Positions 16,027 through 23,380 of a DNA stretch of 38,412 bases are shown one piece after another. The position numbers and the translations under genes are program-made. Source of the DNA: a virus. Every line of letters starts with the position of its first letter. Position 1 is the first letter of the stretch. Location of the stretch: positions 1 through 38,412 of IMG/VR virus record IMGVR_UViG_3300035457_000002, one strand, 5' to 3'. The notes beneath the pieces are model-generated. The model searched no databases and was not told the DNA's origin. It was given only the letters and a program-made list of their open reading frames with translations.

Positions 16027-16400
16027 TTCTTCCCTCCACTTGACAACACTCGCAAATCAAGGTTTTCTGTCCAATTTTCGGTATCAAATACTATCTGTAT
16101 TGCTTTGACTGTTGTCCGATCTGGCGACAACACCCTGAATCGTCTTATCAAGCCAGCTTTCTCCAGTCTCGACAACACCACCCGCAAAAGTGCAGCGTGT
16201 TGTCGGCTCTTCTCGCTTATTTGCAAGGCGTTTTTGCCTGTTGTCAATATAAGATTTGATTTCTCCCTCGAAGTCGGCATAAAGTGTGGAATGTTGTCCG
16301 TATTTGCTGATTGTTTGAATGGTTGCGCCTTTTCCTCTATGCTTGCGACGGAGGACAATTGCTGGGTGTTGTCGGTCACTGCCTTGAATTTGGATGTCAT
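16023..16400 (-). CDS. Winged-helix DNA-binding protein
   Basis: The 125-residue protein starts at an ATG preceded by AGAGGAG and overlaps the SH3 lipoprotein start (ATGA). Residues about 65-108 (HAALLRVVLSRLEKAGLIRR then a wing FRVLSPDRTTVKAIQIVF) fit a winged helix-turn-helix. The gene is packed with GACAACA/TGTTGTC heptamers, so it may bind and control its own region. A second frame (16461-16084, GTG start in a TAGTG overlap) is open over most of the same DNA; this frame is preferred because of its ribosome site and downstream coupling. Confidence 0.6.
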   Translation of the reverse strand: MTSKFKAVTDNTQQLSSVASIEEKAQPFKQSANTDNIPHFMPTSREKSNLILTTGKNALQISEKSRQHAALLRVVLSRLEKAGLIRRFRVLSPDRTTVKAIQIVFDTENWTENLDLRVLSSGGKK

Positions 16401-16460
16401 AAGGGTAAATCTCCTCTACTGTTGTCGTAATTTCTTCGACAATTGCACCATCGGACAACA

Positions 16461-17198
16461 CTATTTCGGGCGGGTTTGGTCGCTCTGATTGCTCCCGCCG
16501 TTCAATTTTGGGACAACATCCTCGGCATTGTAATTTCTAGTAAGTTCTGTTTGTCCATTTTGCATTTTCTTACCATAAGCCGCATCAAAAGCCGCACCGT
16601 GCTTATCTCCATATTCCTGAATTACGCCACGTTCTTTCTTCTTGGATTCAACCTTGCGGGCGGCGCGATGAATACGGCGAAGTTCGCGGGCATGCTCTTC
16701 CAGTTCACGTGCTTCCTCATTCATTTCGATATACTCATCGTCAAGGATTTGAAAGCGATGAGATTGATACACATGATAGATAAACAGGCTAAATACGACA
16801 ACAAGCGTCATTACTTCAACCCATTGAATTCTTGTATATCCTAAAATATAAACCGCACCAGAAATAAGCCCCATGAGGGCAATTGAAATCCAGGACAAGT
16901 TTAGCCCATATCGGGCAATCTGTTTTTGATCGTAATTATTGCCAATACGCTCACGCAACCAGTTACTATAAATCAGGCCGCCAGAGCCGGCGATAACCCA
17001 CAAAGCCCCATACCACCAAAAGGTAATCTGCCATACTGCATAACCTGTGATGACATCAACTATCACCGCGCCTACGGTCCAAACAATCTTTGCGCCTGTC
17101 AATTGTTGGCGCTCAACTTTCAATGGGCGATTTCCGTTCTTTTCACGCCGCCTGTTTTCCTCTTCCATCTCTCGCGCAATTTCGTCATTTTCATTCAC
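16461..17198 (-). CDS. Multi-pass membrane protein with cytoplasmic coiled coil
   Basis: The 245-residue protein has a charged N-terminal segment (EMEEENRRREKNGNRP), four hydrophobic helices (about 35-55, 63-82, 100-120 and 126-145), then a long Glu/Arg coiled coil (EMNEEARELEEHARELRRIH) and a polar tail. No enzyme motif. It overlaps the upstream gene by ATGA. Its role is unknown; membrane proteins of this size in phages may act in exclusion or membrane remodelling. Confidence 0.65.
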   Translation of the reverse strand: MNENDEIAREMEEENRRREKNGNRPLKVERQQLTGAKIVWTVGAVIVDVITGYAVWQITFWWYGALWVIAGSGGLIYSNWLRERIGNNYDQKQIARYGLNLSWISIALMGLISGAVYILGYTRIQWVEVMTLVVVFSLFIYHVYQSHRFQILDDEYIEMNEEARELEEHARELRRIHRAARKVESKKKERGVIQEYGDKHGAAFDAAYGKKMQNGQTELTRNYNAEDVVPKLNGGSNQSDQTRPK

Positions 17199-17398
17199 TT
17201 TGCACCTGCCTCTAAAAGTTTTTGTACTTCCTGTTTTGACGCCAAGTCTGCGGCTTCTTTGCTATCAAAGTCCCAAAGATATTGAGCGCCACTATCCAAC
17301 AATACAACACCGACCCAACGCCATAAGATTTGAAAGCTATCACCAACACGCGGATAACTCTTCGTCATTCCCATCTCCAACTGCTTGATCCTATTCAT
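17195..17398 (-). CDS. Small hypothetical protein
   Basis: I start at ATG 17398, preceded by GGAGG at good spacing, giving 67 residues (MNRIKQLEMGMTKSYPRVGD...). The frame is also open upstream but the ribosome site decides. The middle (QILWRWVGVVLLDSGAQYLWDF) is hydrophobic and beta-like, the end a helix (LASKQEVQKLLEAGAK). The fold is reminiscent of very small phage beta proteins; no function. Confidence 0.6.
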   Translation of the reverse strand: MNRIKQLEMGMTKSYPRVGDSFQILWRWVGVVLLDSGAQYLWDFDSKEAADLASKQEVQKLLEAGAK

Positions 17399-17540
17399 TC
17401 CATACCTCCAAATACTGAGATATTTCGCCATCCTTGATCGTAACCGACATGATACGACGGGAGGGGCGAGTAGACGGTAGTCTGACTCCCTGCCACAGAG
17501 ACAGGAACAAACAAGTCAAAACAAAGAGTAGAAAAGCCAT
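17391..17540 (-). CDS. 49-residue protein with N-terminal signal or anchor
   Basis: The ATG directly abuts the TGA of the upstream gene and the TAG overlaps the next start by 8 bases (ATGAATAG). The N-terminus MAFLLFVLTCLFLSLWQGV is hydrophobic with a Cys at position 10, followed by an Arg-rich stretch (PSTRPSRR) and a soluble tail ending EVWNE. It could be a small membrane or lipoprotein partner. Support comes from its tight fit between neighbours. Confidence 0.5.
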   Translation of the reverse strand: MAFLLFVLTCLFLSLWQGVRLPSTRPSRRIMSVTIKDGEISQYLEVWNE

Positions 17541-17744
17541 TCATCTATTTTCCAGCCGGTCCGCTTTTGCTTCACATTTGATAGCGTTGCTTTCGTTTTC
17601 AGCCAGCCGCCATAGGGCAGCGGCGTTACGGTAAAAGCCGGCTGCAATATCAAAGTCGTTGTTTCTTTCCGTTGTTTCGGCTCGGCTTTGCGCATGTTGG
17701 GCTGATTTTACCGCCCGTCTTATATCTGCATCGTTACTGTTCAT
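17541..17744 (-). CDS. Small helical hypothetical protein
   Basis: Sixty-seven residues with an ATGA overlap to the nuclease gene upstream. It is polar, Ala-rich and helical throughout (SAQHAQSRAETTERNNDFDI; AAALWRLAENESNAIKC), resembling a short helical-hairpin repeat. No function recognised. Confidence 0.6.
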   Translation of the reverse strand: MNSNDADIRRAVKSAQHAQSRAETTERNNDFDIAAGFYRNAAALWRLAENESNAIKCEAKADRLENR

Positions 17745-18139
17745 TTCGTCACCTTTTTAACAACTTTGGTTTTTGGATAATCCAAATAAGTTTGTAAGTT
17801 TTTTTGGGCTTCTTCTGCGCCGTAAGGAACACAACACATATATCCTTGATCCTCAACGGCGGAGATAAACTCTTTTTGGTTTTCGCTCAACTTACCCGTA
17901 AAATCTTTCATCTCAATATAAAGACCGAAATAGCCTCCGCGAGCAACAGGCAAAAACAAGTCACAAACACCTGGTCGCAATCCCTCAGCCTTTAGAATGT
18001 TCATCCTCATTGCGCCAACCCTACCACCACCAAGCATTGCGCCATTCGGTATCGCGTGAATAAGATCAAGCTCGGGGTATTGTGCGAGATGATAAAAGCA
18101 CCAATCTATCAATGCTTTTTGTTGGTCATGCTCGCTCAC
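17741..18139 (-). CDS. VRR-NUC domain nuclease
   Basis: The 132-residue protein shows the VRR-NUC version of the PD-(D/E)xK fold: HAIPNGAMLGGG with the early loop, EGLRPGVCDLFLP with Asp60, LYIEMK with Glu76-x-Lys78, and LSENQKEFI. Stand-alone VRR-NUC proteins in phages cleave branched or structured DNA. It sits in ATGA overlaps on both sides in a leftward operon. Catalytic residues all appear intact. Confidence 0.88.
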   Translation of the reverse strand: MSEHDQQKALIDWCFYHLAQYPELDLIHAIPNGAMLGGGRVGAMRMNILKAEGLRPGVCDLFLPVARGGYFGLYIEMKDFTGKLSENQKEFISAVEDQGYMCCVPYGAEEAQKNLQTYLDYPKTKVVKKVTK

Positions 18140-18399
18140 TTCAACGCCTCTTCAAACATATCTATTTGTCTTTCTAGCACATCCTCGCGTTCAATTCCAG
18201 CAACCACCAATTGGAAAGCCTGCCATGTGGGAATATCATTTTTCTTGTCGGTCTTTCTGCGCCAGTTTCTATATGACCTGCACATCTTTTTCTGTGTCTC
18301 TCGGTCATATTTAGGGAGTTGCAAACCGTTTGAAATGTGACTTGCAGCAAAACCGTTTTCGGCTATTTTCTCTGAAATCATCCATTCAACGATGTTCAT
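18136..18399 (-). CDS. Hypothetical protein beside VRR-NUC
   Basis: Eighty-seven residues, highly charged, overlapping both neighbours by four bases. A central basic segment (YDRETQKKMCRSYRNWRRKTDKK, shown only in part: MCRSYRNWRRK) could bind nucleic acid; the C-terminal helix (EREDVLERQIDMFEEALK) is acidic. No known family recognised. Confidence 0.6.
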   Translation of the reverse strand: MNIVEWMISEKIAENGFAASHISNGLQLPKYDRETQKKMCRSYRNWRRKTDKKNDIPTWQAFQLVVAGIEREDVLERQIDMFEEALK

Positions 18400-19040
18400 A
18401 CCACCTTACCTTCCGCCAATACTTCACTCTCGATTATTCGCTGGATTTCCTGTGCATGACTTATACAAGCCTTTTTGTTTTCCACGCTTTTCAGAAACTC
18501 AAATGACTTGTAATTTACGAGGGTTGTTAAGTGTCCTTTTACTACATCATACAGAGTCGGCTTAGTGGGTGGGTCATAATGTTCGCGCATTTCATCAGCC
18601 GTCCACTTTTCTTTTACTGCTCGCGCAAGGGCTATCACTGGACCACCTTTTACTTTTTCATTGTAGGCTAACGACTTTGCAATCCGTAAATGCTCAAAAG
18701 ATAATACCGTCAAAAGCTCATCAGCCCCTTTAAGTTGGTTATAGGTAGCATTTACCTCGCACCAGCGGCGCAGGGTTTGTCCACTATCACTAAAGCGTTT
18801 CTTTTTTAGTTGCGAATTGACGGCGAATGAACAAGCAACCAAAAACTCTTCTTTTGTTTCAAATACCTTACCGCCTTCGGGATAGGTGAGGGTTTTATGC
18901 TCTGGCCACATATCATTTACTAACCGCGCTATATGCCAAGCATTATCATCCGCGCATTCCTGATTTGCATCATACAGTTTTGCGGTTTCCCGCAAGTCCT
19001 TTACAAATTCTGGGTCAAGATAATTGGTAGAGTCTATCAT
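18396..19040 (-). CDS. Hypothetical phage protein
   Basis: A 214-residue mostly helical protein. Features include ECADDNAWHIARLVNDMW near the N-terminus, a basic stretch KKKRFSDSGQTLRRW at about 78-92 and a helical C-terminal domain. It is in ATGA overlap with the winged-helix gene upstream and the 87-residue gene downstream. The first part has the layout of helix-turn-helix regulators, but I cannot assign a family. Confidence 0.6.
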   Translation of the reverse strand: MIDSTNYLDPEFVKDLRETAKLYDANQECADDNAWHIARLVNDMWPEHKTLTYPEGGKVFETKEEFLVACSFAVNSQLKKKRFSDSGQTLRRWCEVNATYNQLKGADELLTVLSFEHLRIAKSLAYNEKVKGGPVIALARAVKEKWTADEMREHYDPPTKPTLYDVVKGHLTTLVNYKSFEFLKSVENKKACISHAQEIQRIIESEVLAEGKVV

Positions 19041-19270
19041 TCGTGTTTTTCAGGATTGTGCTTATATCCTGCCTCAATTATTCGATAAACATGCTTTCCG
19101 CCGCGTTGTATCTTTTCTGCAAGTCCGGCTTTTACAAGTTTATCAAGCAACCATGAAACATAACCAGAGCTTTCAGACCCCAACACGTCACCCATTTCAG
19201 ACATAGTCAAGGTAGGATGTTGCTTCTTTTGTGCTTCCAATAATTTGCGATGTTTCTCTTCAATAGTCAT
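19037..19270 (-). CDS. Winged-helix regulator
   Basis: This 77-residue protein is a nearly complete winged helix: HPTLTMSEMGDVLGSESSGY (helix-turn), VSWLLDKLVKAGLAEKI (recognition), GGKHVYRI (wing). It is the first gene of a leftward operon, with a near-consensus promoter whose predicted start is only 4-5 bases before the ATG, so the message is almost leaderless. It may autoregulate the operon. Confidence 0.75.
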   Translation of the reverse strand: MTIEEKHRKLLEAQKKQHPTLTMSEMGDVLGSESSGYVSWLLDKLVKAGLAEKIQRGGKHVYRIIEAGYKHNPEKHE

Positions 19271-19280
19271 AACTAGTCCT

Positions 19281-19308
19281 ATTATAGAATATTTCTTCTA
19301 AATGTCAA
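19281..19308 (-). promoter_or_regulatory. Sigma-70-type promoter, leftward operon
   Basis: Minus strand: TTGACA (19308-19303), 16-base spacer, TATAAT (19286-19281). A second TTGACA lies 11 bases farther upstream. The predicted transcription start falls about 4-5 bases before ATG 19270, leaving no room for a Shine-Dalgarno sequence. This is the best promoter in the window by consensus. Confidence 0.85.
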
Positions 19309-19325
19309 GGTTTGTCAACCCCCAA

Positions 19326-19544
19326 TTATCTCAACCACCACGAAATCACGAGGATTGCCACCATCGCCAGAATTGCTTTTATGTAGTCGGTACGGGTCAT
19401 CTCAAAGCCTCCAATTTTTGCATCTCTATTCATATTTCTTAAGACATCTTCCACAAAAAAACTAAAATGTTTATCGTCCTTCCAAACCTCAAGATACATT
19501 CCCCCTTCCTCGTTTGTCACTTCCGCAAATTCAATTTCATTCAT
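19326..19544 (-). CDS. Small tail-anchored membrane protein
   Basis: Seventy-two residues with an acidic soluble N-terminal part (MNEIEFAEVTNEEGGMYLEV) and one C-terminal transmembrane helix (YIKAILAMVAILVISWWLR). It lies 7 bases after the helicase gene and is the last gene of the leftward replication block. Function unknown. Confidence 0.65.
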   Translation of the reverse strand: MNEIEFAEVTNEEGGMYLEVWKDDKHFSFFVEDVLRNMNRDAKIGGFEMTRTDYIKAILAMVAILVISWWLR

Positions 19545-19551
19545 CTTTCAC

Positions 19552-20931
19552 CTATTCAATATCTTTCCGATTGGGGCTAAACGTTCTTATTGACGCATTC
19601 TCGAACTTCACAAATGACTTCTTTATTACCAAATCAACCAGTCCGCAAGCCCCATTTCTATGCTTTGCAACTATCAACTGAACAATGTTTTGCTTGTCCT
19701 CTGCCTCTGGCGCATTGATAAAAATAATGGCGTAGGCATCATTCTCCAAACTTCCACTTTCGCGCAAATCTGACATAATAGGTGTTTTATTGGATCGTTG
19801 TTCAACCGCCCTGGACAATTGAGCCGCAGCTAAAATGGGAACATTTAATTCGCGGGCGAGATACTTTAATCCCCGCGAAACAGAGCTAACCTCTAATTCT
19901 CTATTTTGATACTTTCCACCATCTCCACCAGCAAGCTGAATGTAATCAACCACTATCAAATCCAACCCGCCATTAGCTTTTATTTTCCTAGCTGTTTGCC
20001 GAATTTGATTTATATTGATACTTGAAAGGTCGTTGATAACAATTGGAAAATCTGAAACAACCTCAACGCCATGAGTAAATAAAGGCCATTCGTTTTCCAA
20101 TAATTTCCCCAGTATGATACGGTGCAAATCCACCTCAATCTCTTGGGAGATCAATCGCTGTGCTACTTGTTGTCGTGACATTTCAAGGGAAAATACAGCA
20201 ACTCGCTTTTTTATTTTTTGTGCTGCATGTTTGGCAATCGTCAAAAGTAACCCTGTTTTTCCCTGTCCTGGTCTACCCGCCACTATGTAAACATTTCCAG
20301 GTATCATGCTACCTAAAATCTTATCAAGGTCAAGCAGTCCGGTCGGCACACCTACAACTTTATTTTGTGAGGCTTGATCGGTCCAGTCGTAAGCCTCTGA
20401 AACTGCTACTGATAAAGGAACAGTATATTCATCCTCTGCGCCGTAAATGGTTACTTTTGAAAGCTCCACATTCATATCAGCAATAATATCTTTTACCCGC
20501 CTGCCATTCATAGCCCAACTTGCGCCTTTATTCAGAAAGGTCAATATCTGGCGCTTGGCCGCATAATCCATTACGTTTTCAGCGTAGGATAATAAATTTC
20601 TAGGTTCTCCATTTTCTCGAATTTTTGATAATGCCATTCGCCCTGTAAACTTCACAAGTGACGTAAGTCCATCAAGAGTGAAATCCTCTATTTTTCCAGT
20701 ACGTTCCAATTCATCCCCAACCGTAATTGTATCAATGCTCATGCCATTTGAATGAAGTTGTTCAAACGCAGACCAGACCCAACTATAAGGCAACCACCCA
20801 AAACAATCATAAGTTACTATCTCTCGCACCTGATTGTAGGTTGATCCATCGCGCATCACCGCGCCCAATAATCCAACCTCATTATGATAACTGTGTTCTT
20901 TGGTGTTTATTATTTTTTCATCTTCAATCAT
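19552..20931 (-). CDS. Replicative DNA helicase, DnaB family
   Basis: The 459-residue protein has an N-terminal helical DnaB domain (HNEVGLLGAVM at about 16-26) and a RecA-like C-terminal domain with Walker A GRPGQGKTG at 219-227, FSLEMS at 247-252, Walker B DLIVVDYIQL at 324-333 and the LSRAVEQRSNKTPIMSDLRE motif. It is a complete hexameric replicative helicase for phage DNA. The start overlaps the preceding gene by ATGA. No helicase loader or primase is recognisable, though two upstream genes are candidates for loading or initiation roles. Confidence 0.95.
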   Translation of the reverse strand: MIEDEKIINTKEHSYHNEVGLLGAVMRDGSTYNQVREIVTYDCFGWLPYSWVWSAFEQLHSNGMSIDTITVGDELERTGKIEDFTLDGLTSLVKFTGRMALSKIRENGEPRNLLSYAENVMDYAAKRQILTFLNKGASWAMNGRRVKDIIADMNVELSKVTIYGAEDEYTVPLSVAVSEAYDWTDQASQNKVVGVPTGLLDLDKILGSMIPGNVYIVAGRPGQGKTGLLLTIAKHAAQKIKKRVAVFSLEMSRQQVAQRLISQEIEVDLHRIILGKLLENEWPLFTHGVEVVSDFPIVINDLSSININQIRQTARKIKANGGLDLIVVDYIQLAGGDGGKYQNRELEVSSVSRGLKYLARELNVPILAAAQLSRAVEQRSNKTPIMSDLRESGSLENDAYAIIFINAPEAEDKQNIVQLIVAKHRNGACGLVDLVIKKSFVKFENASIRTFSPNRKDIE

Positions 20932-21185
20932 ATAAGGCGCTCCGCAAGCCAGTCTGAAAAACAGTCGCTATTGCTAAATTTTATCCGTGTCCCCTTTACG
21001 TCTATTATTACACTTGAATCAATCGGTGGAATATTATCCTTTAGCCAGTCCAGATATTCAATATAAGCCTGATTAGTTTCAAGTGCAACCGCTATTTCAC
21101 GGCTTAAAACTTGACCTTCGCTATGATGAATAAACACAGCCTGCGTAATTTGTCTAACCTGTTCGTCTATTGGGGTTTGGCACAT
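20928..21185 (-). CDS. Small hypothetical protein upstream of helicase
   Basis: Started at ATG 21185 after AGAGGA, it has 85 residues beginning MCQTPIDEQVRQITQAVFIH. It overlaps the upstream gene by 32 bases and the helicase by 4. A helical N-terminus with a possible helix-turn-helix (VLSREIAVALETNQAYIEYLD) is followed by a beta-strand region (SSVIIDVKGTRIKFSNSD). This could be a DNA-binding replication accessory protein; inference only. Confidence 0.6.
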   Translation of the reverse strand: MCQTPIDEQVRQITQAVFIHHSEGQVLSREIAVALETNQAYIEYLDWLKDNIPPIDSSVIIDVKGTRIKFSNSDCFSDWLAERLI

Positions 21186-21786
21186 AGATATTTTTATCCT
21201 CTGGAAGTGGTTTATATTGTGGCGTCGAAGCTGGTTTATCCTGTCTTTTGAACATATCCCAAGCAGTAGAAAACAAGTCAGGATCACGTTTTATCTGTGT
21301 TGCATTCATTCCCCCAGCAAACTTGCCTTTGTCGTCATACCAGGCAACATACCGCTTGAAAACTTCCGAATCGGTTCGGAACTCATCAACCACCAGTTTC
21401 AGCAAATCGCGCCATTCTTTTTTGATATTCCACCAATCCCAGGGACGGGTAATTCCAAAGGCGGCTTCAATTGCGGAAGTTGCGGCGCGTTCAAACTTTT
21501 CACGGTCCACTGTTTCCTGACTGACCTCTAACCCTCCAAAGATTGCCGCTTCAACACTTGTCTTTGCAAGGTCTTCTTTTGTTGTTTTGTAAATCGCCCT
21601 TTCTTCATCAGTTCGTTTTTCCCCTTCGCTAATTGAGGCATTGGCCAACAATTCAGATAATTTGCCGATTTCCTCTTCAAGCAATAAAGCGTCCCCCGTT
21701 ACATCTGTAATAGCAGGACTGTCTGCAACCCAAACAGAAATAATTTTATTAAATTTTTGTTTACGTTCACGTCTTAATGTTTGCAT
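21154..21786 (-). CDS. Replication-associated hypothetical protein
   Basis: The 210-residue protein starts after a GGAAAAAAAC ribosome site and is the first gene of the helicase operon. Its N-terminal half is helical and acidic. The C-terminal half has aromatic-rich motifs (AAFGITRPWDWWNIKKEWRD; VFKRYVAWYDDKGKFAGG) as in phage proteins that precede replicative helicases. It may load the helicase or recognise the origin. No motif proves this. Confidence 0.6.
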   Translation of the reverse strand: MQTLRRERKQKFNKIISVWVADSPAITDVTGDALLLEEEIGKLSELLANASISEGEKRTDEERAIYKTTKEDLAKTSVEAAIFGGLEVSQETVDREKFERAATSAIEAAFGITRPWDWWNIKKEWRDLLKLVVDEFRTDSEVFKRYVAWYDDKGKFAGGMNATQIKRDPDLFSTAWDMFKRQDKPASTPQYKPLPEDKNIYVPNPNRRTG

Positions 21787-22084
21787 GTTTTTTTCCTTGT
21801 TAGGGTCTTTAGATTTAATTTTTAATACAAAAATCCTAGGGGCAGCCTAACGTCTTTTCTCAATTAGAGACTAAAGACGGACTGACTATCTTTCGCTTGC
21901 TTGGTGAAAGCCTTTGCGCCGCTGCTGTTCTTGGTTTTGTCCAGCGGTTGCCCTTTCGGGATTGAAGTCTGTCCCAGCGGTGAGCTTGTCGGTAACAGTT
22001 TAGCGCGATTTTGCCTGTGGTGATTTTATATTTATGCTTCCCGTCCGCGCCTTCTACGGGTTGCAATTGTTAGATTTCTACCAA
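21787..22084 (-). other. Structured intergenic region before replication genes
   Basis: About 298 bases without a confident gene. The minus strand holds CCCGAAAGGG (a GNRA-capped hairpin), then CGTCTTT...AAAGACG with an inner TCTC/GAGA stem at 21845-21875, then GGATTTTTGTATT, a 13-base word also found in the next intergenic region upstream. A 68-codon frame with a TTG start (22066-21860) has no ribosome site and was not called. The region may be a leader RNA or part of the replication origin. Confidence 0.5.
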
Positions 22085-22588
22085 TTATCTCGAAATAAAA
22101 CTTGTTGATGTTGGCTTATCAATAAATAAATACCACGCAATATTGTCATATCCATCCATTGTAGTACCAGGTATCCATTTCAAACGCCCCACACTTATGA
22201 TTGTTTTACAATATTTCATATATGGGGCGGATTGAGTGGTGTACATCCAGTCTGCATCAAACAAAAGCCAGGTAGGAAGTTGTAATCTTAGGTTTTCGAT
22301 TATTGGATGTAACAAACTGCGAGTCCAGGGTGGATTGGTTATAAAAAAATCTGCTTGTGTTTCATATTTATGTGTTCTGGCATCTATTTCTTCATCTGAA
22401 TAGCCAACACAATTTAGAGGACGAAGAGTTTCTACTAGATCTCCAGCACCAACACAAGGTTCGTAATAACAAATATTCTCACGGATAAAATTCCTTAATG
22501 CTATACCTGGTCTTTTATCCCATGTATAATATTTATCCTTTGATATTTTAGGCAATTCTTTTGTGCTGTTTTTTGTTCTTTTACTCAT
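22085..22588 (-). CDS. Small adenine-methyltransferase-like protein
   Basis: The 167-residue protein starts after AAGGAAAAC. Motif I is EPCVGAGDL (43-51) and motif IV is NPPW (85-88), the order of gamma-type N6-adenine methyltransferases, but there is no target-recognition domain. It is similar in build to short SAM-dependent phage methyltransferase-like proteins that may be inactive. The last third (SVGRLKWIPGT; NIAWYLF) provides the core beta strands. A role in modifying phage DNA is plausible. Confidence 0.7.
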   Translation of the reverse strand: MSKRTKNSTKELPKISKDKYYTWDKRPGIALRNFIRENICYYEPCVGAGDLVETLRPLNCVGYSDEEIDARTHKYETQADFFITNPPWTRSLLHPIIENLRLQLPTWLLFDADWMYTTQSAPYMKYCKTIISVGRLKWIPGTTMDGYDNIAWYLFIDKPTSTSFISR

Positions 22589-22774
22589 TGTTTTCCTTAG
22601 TCTGTGAATACAAAAATCCCTTGTAAGTTTGAGTCTCGGCTAAAGGCACGTGATGGGCTTCTGATCCGTCCTTGACAGGGACTAACCTTAAGCCGATACT
22701 CAATCCAACAAAGGATTGTCATGTGCCATCACGTTGCGCTTTTGTTTAGAGGGTGTCAATCCTCGCGCTTGTTC
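22589..22774 (-). other. Structured intergenic RNA with long hairpin and possible pseudoknot
   Basis: The 26-base arms at 22615-22640 and 22692-22717 are complementary at 21 of 26 positions and enclose a loop with its own GTCC/GGAC hairpin. CGTGATGG in the loop (22649-22656) is also complementary to CCATCACG downstream (22727-22734), which would cross the main stem. On the minus strand the stem is followed by TTTTTGTATT, so it may act as an attenuator before the methyltransferase gene. No gene is seen here. Confidence 0.6.
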
Positions 22775-22969
22775 TTACTCATCTATAATATCACAATATC
22801 GGTTTGATTTCAAGTCAATCTGTATCTCTTTATTGATGGCGTCTTGCAAACGCTTTTCCAGATTAACCAATTCGCTGTTTGGCGTCTTTGTTATGTCTGT
22901 CGTTAATCCAATATATGAGGTTACGACATGCTTTGCTTCGATCAGGAGTTGTAGAGTTTCTTCGTCCAT
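22775..22969 (-). CDS. Small helical hypothetical protein
   Basis: Sixty-four residues, ATG preceded by AAAGGATAAAAAC, a good ribosome site. The sequence is a helical hairpin (ETLQLLIEAKHVVTSYIGL; ELVNLEKRLQDAINKEIQID). It is the first clear gene leftward of the divergent control region and is followed by the structured RNA. No function recognised. Confidence 0.65.
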   Translation of the reverse strand: MDEETLQLLIEAKHVVTSYIGLTTDITKTPNSELVNLEKRLQDAINKEIQIDLKSNRYCDIIDE

Positions 22970-23028
22970 GTTTTTATCCTTTTGGGTATAGAGAATCTAT
23001 GGGCTGAGTGTTGCGGTGGGGTCGTCGG

Positions 23029-23157
23029 TTACTCTCCTACCCGAGCAGCCCCGCAGTTCTCCAAAGAAAGGCTTTCGCTACCTATTGTAAAACGGGTAGG
23101 TACATCTTCCGTCAACAGTATGTCGTGACTTCCAACTCCTGCGCCCGTAATTACCAT
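23029..23157 (-). CDS. Possible 42-residue micro-protein
   Basis: A frame from ATG 23157 to TAA reads MVITGAGVGSHDILLTEDVP and ends CGAARVGE. An AAAAGGA element is about 13 bases upstream, a little far. Codons look ordinary, and nothing else explains this stretch, but there is no homology argument. It could equally be part of an untranslated leader. Confidence 0.3.
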   Translation of the reverse strand: MVITGAGVGSHDILLTEDVPTRFTIGSESLSLENCGAARVGE

Positions 23158-23177
23158 TGTAATGTGCTGTTCCTTTT

Positions 23178-23215
23178 CGCCCCGCCTGTCTTTTCCTATC
23201 AGACGGGGCTTTTGA
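23178..23215 (+). terminator. GC-rich hairpin, terminator-like
   Basis: GCCCCGCCTG and CAGACGGGGC pair with one mismatch around a short loop, followed on the plus strand by TTTT. No rightward gene precedes it, so if it terminates it would end a rightward non-coding transcript or read-through around the circle. In the leftward leader it would be a stable hairpin without a T-run. Confidence 0.5.
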
Positions 23216-23261
23216 GGAGAGGGGCGGGATTGCTACTGTGAGCCGTTTACCGCACAATTCG

Positions 23262-23267
23262 ATAATA
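23262..23267 (-). promoter_or_regulatory. Candidate leftward early promoter (-10)
   Basis: On the minus strand TGCTATTAT is an extended -10 element; no good -35 hexamer is present. Its location in the AT-rich gap between divergent blocks suits a leftward early promoter for the 22-23 kb genes. Confidence 0.4.
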
Positions 23268-23367
23268 GCACAAAATCGGAAAAACAGCTTAAAATAAACT
23301 AAGAATTAGATTAGAAAATTCTCACCAAATACTTATCTGGTTTTAATCTACTTTTTGATGTTGTGTG

Positions 23368-23373
23368 TATAAT
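23368..23373 (+). promoter_or_regulatory. Rightward early promoter with leaderless start
   Basis: A perfect TATAAT ends 7 bases before ATG 23381, so the predicted transcript would begin at or within a base or two of the start codon. There is no Shine-Dalgarno sequence. No -35 consensus is seen. This is the second short-leader promoter in the genome. Confidence 0.6.
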
Positions 23374-23380
23374 AATAGTC

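Larger units (their letters stand above)
15665..16803. repeat. Cluster of TGTTGTC/GACAACA heptamers
   Basis: Exact TGTTGTC or its complement GACAACA occurs at about 15665, 15895, 15989, 16042, 16110, 16126, 16171, 16198, 16239, 16292, 16367, 16420, 16454, 16512 and 16797, roughly one per 75 bases. The pair at 16110-16132 is an inverted repeat with a 9-base spacer. Two GACAATT variants are at 16354 and 16438. About 0.14 copies are expected by chance in this length. The cluster is centred on the winged-helix gene. Confidence 0.8.

Noticed and set aside
16084-16461. Independent gene on the minus strand with a GTG start
   Set aside because: It overlaps a better-supported winged-helix gene over most of its length. 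Kept only as a possible overprinted frame in the findings.
21860-22066. 68-codon minus-strand gene starting with TTG
   Set aside because: No ribosome site, structured DNA, and no recognisable domain. Basic composition alone is not enough.
22589-23240. tRNA or tmRNA gene
   Set aside because: Hairpins are present but no cloverleaf with a T-loop (GTTCRA-type), anticodon arm or CCA-like acceptor could be assembled.
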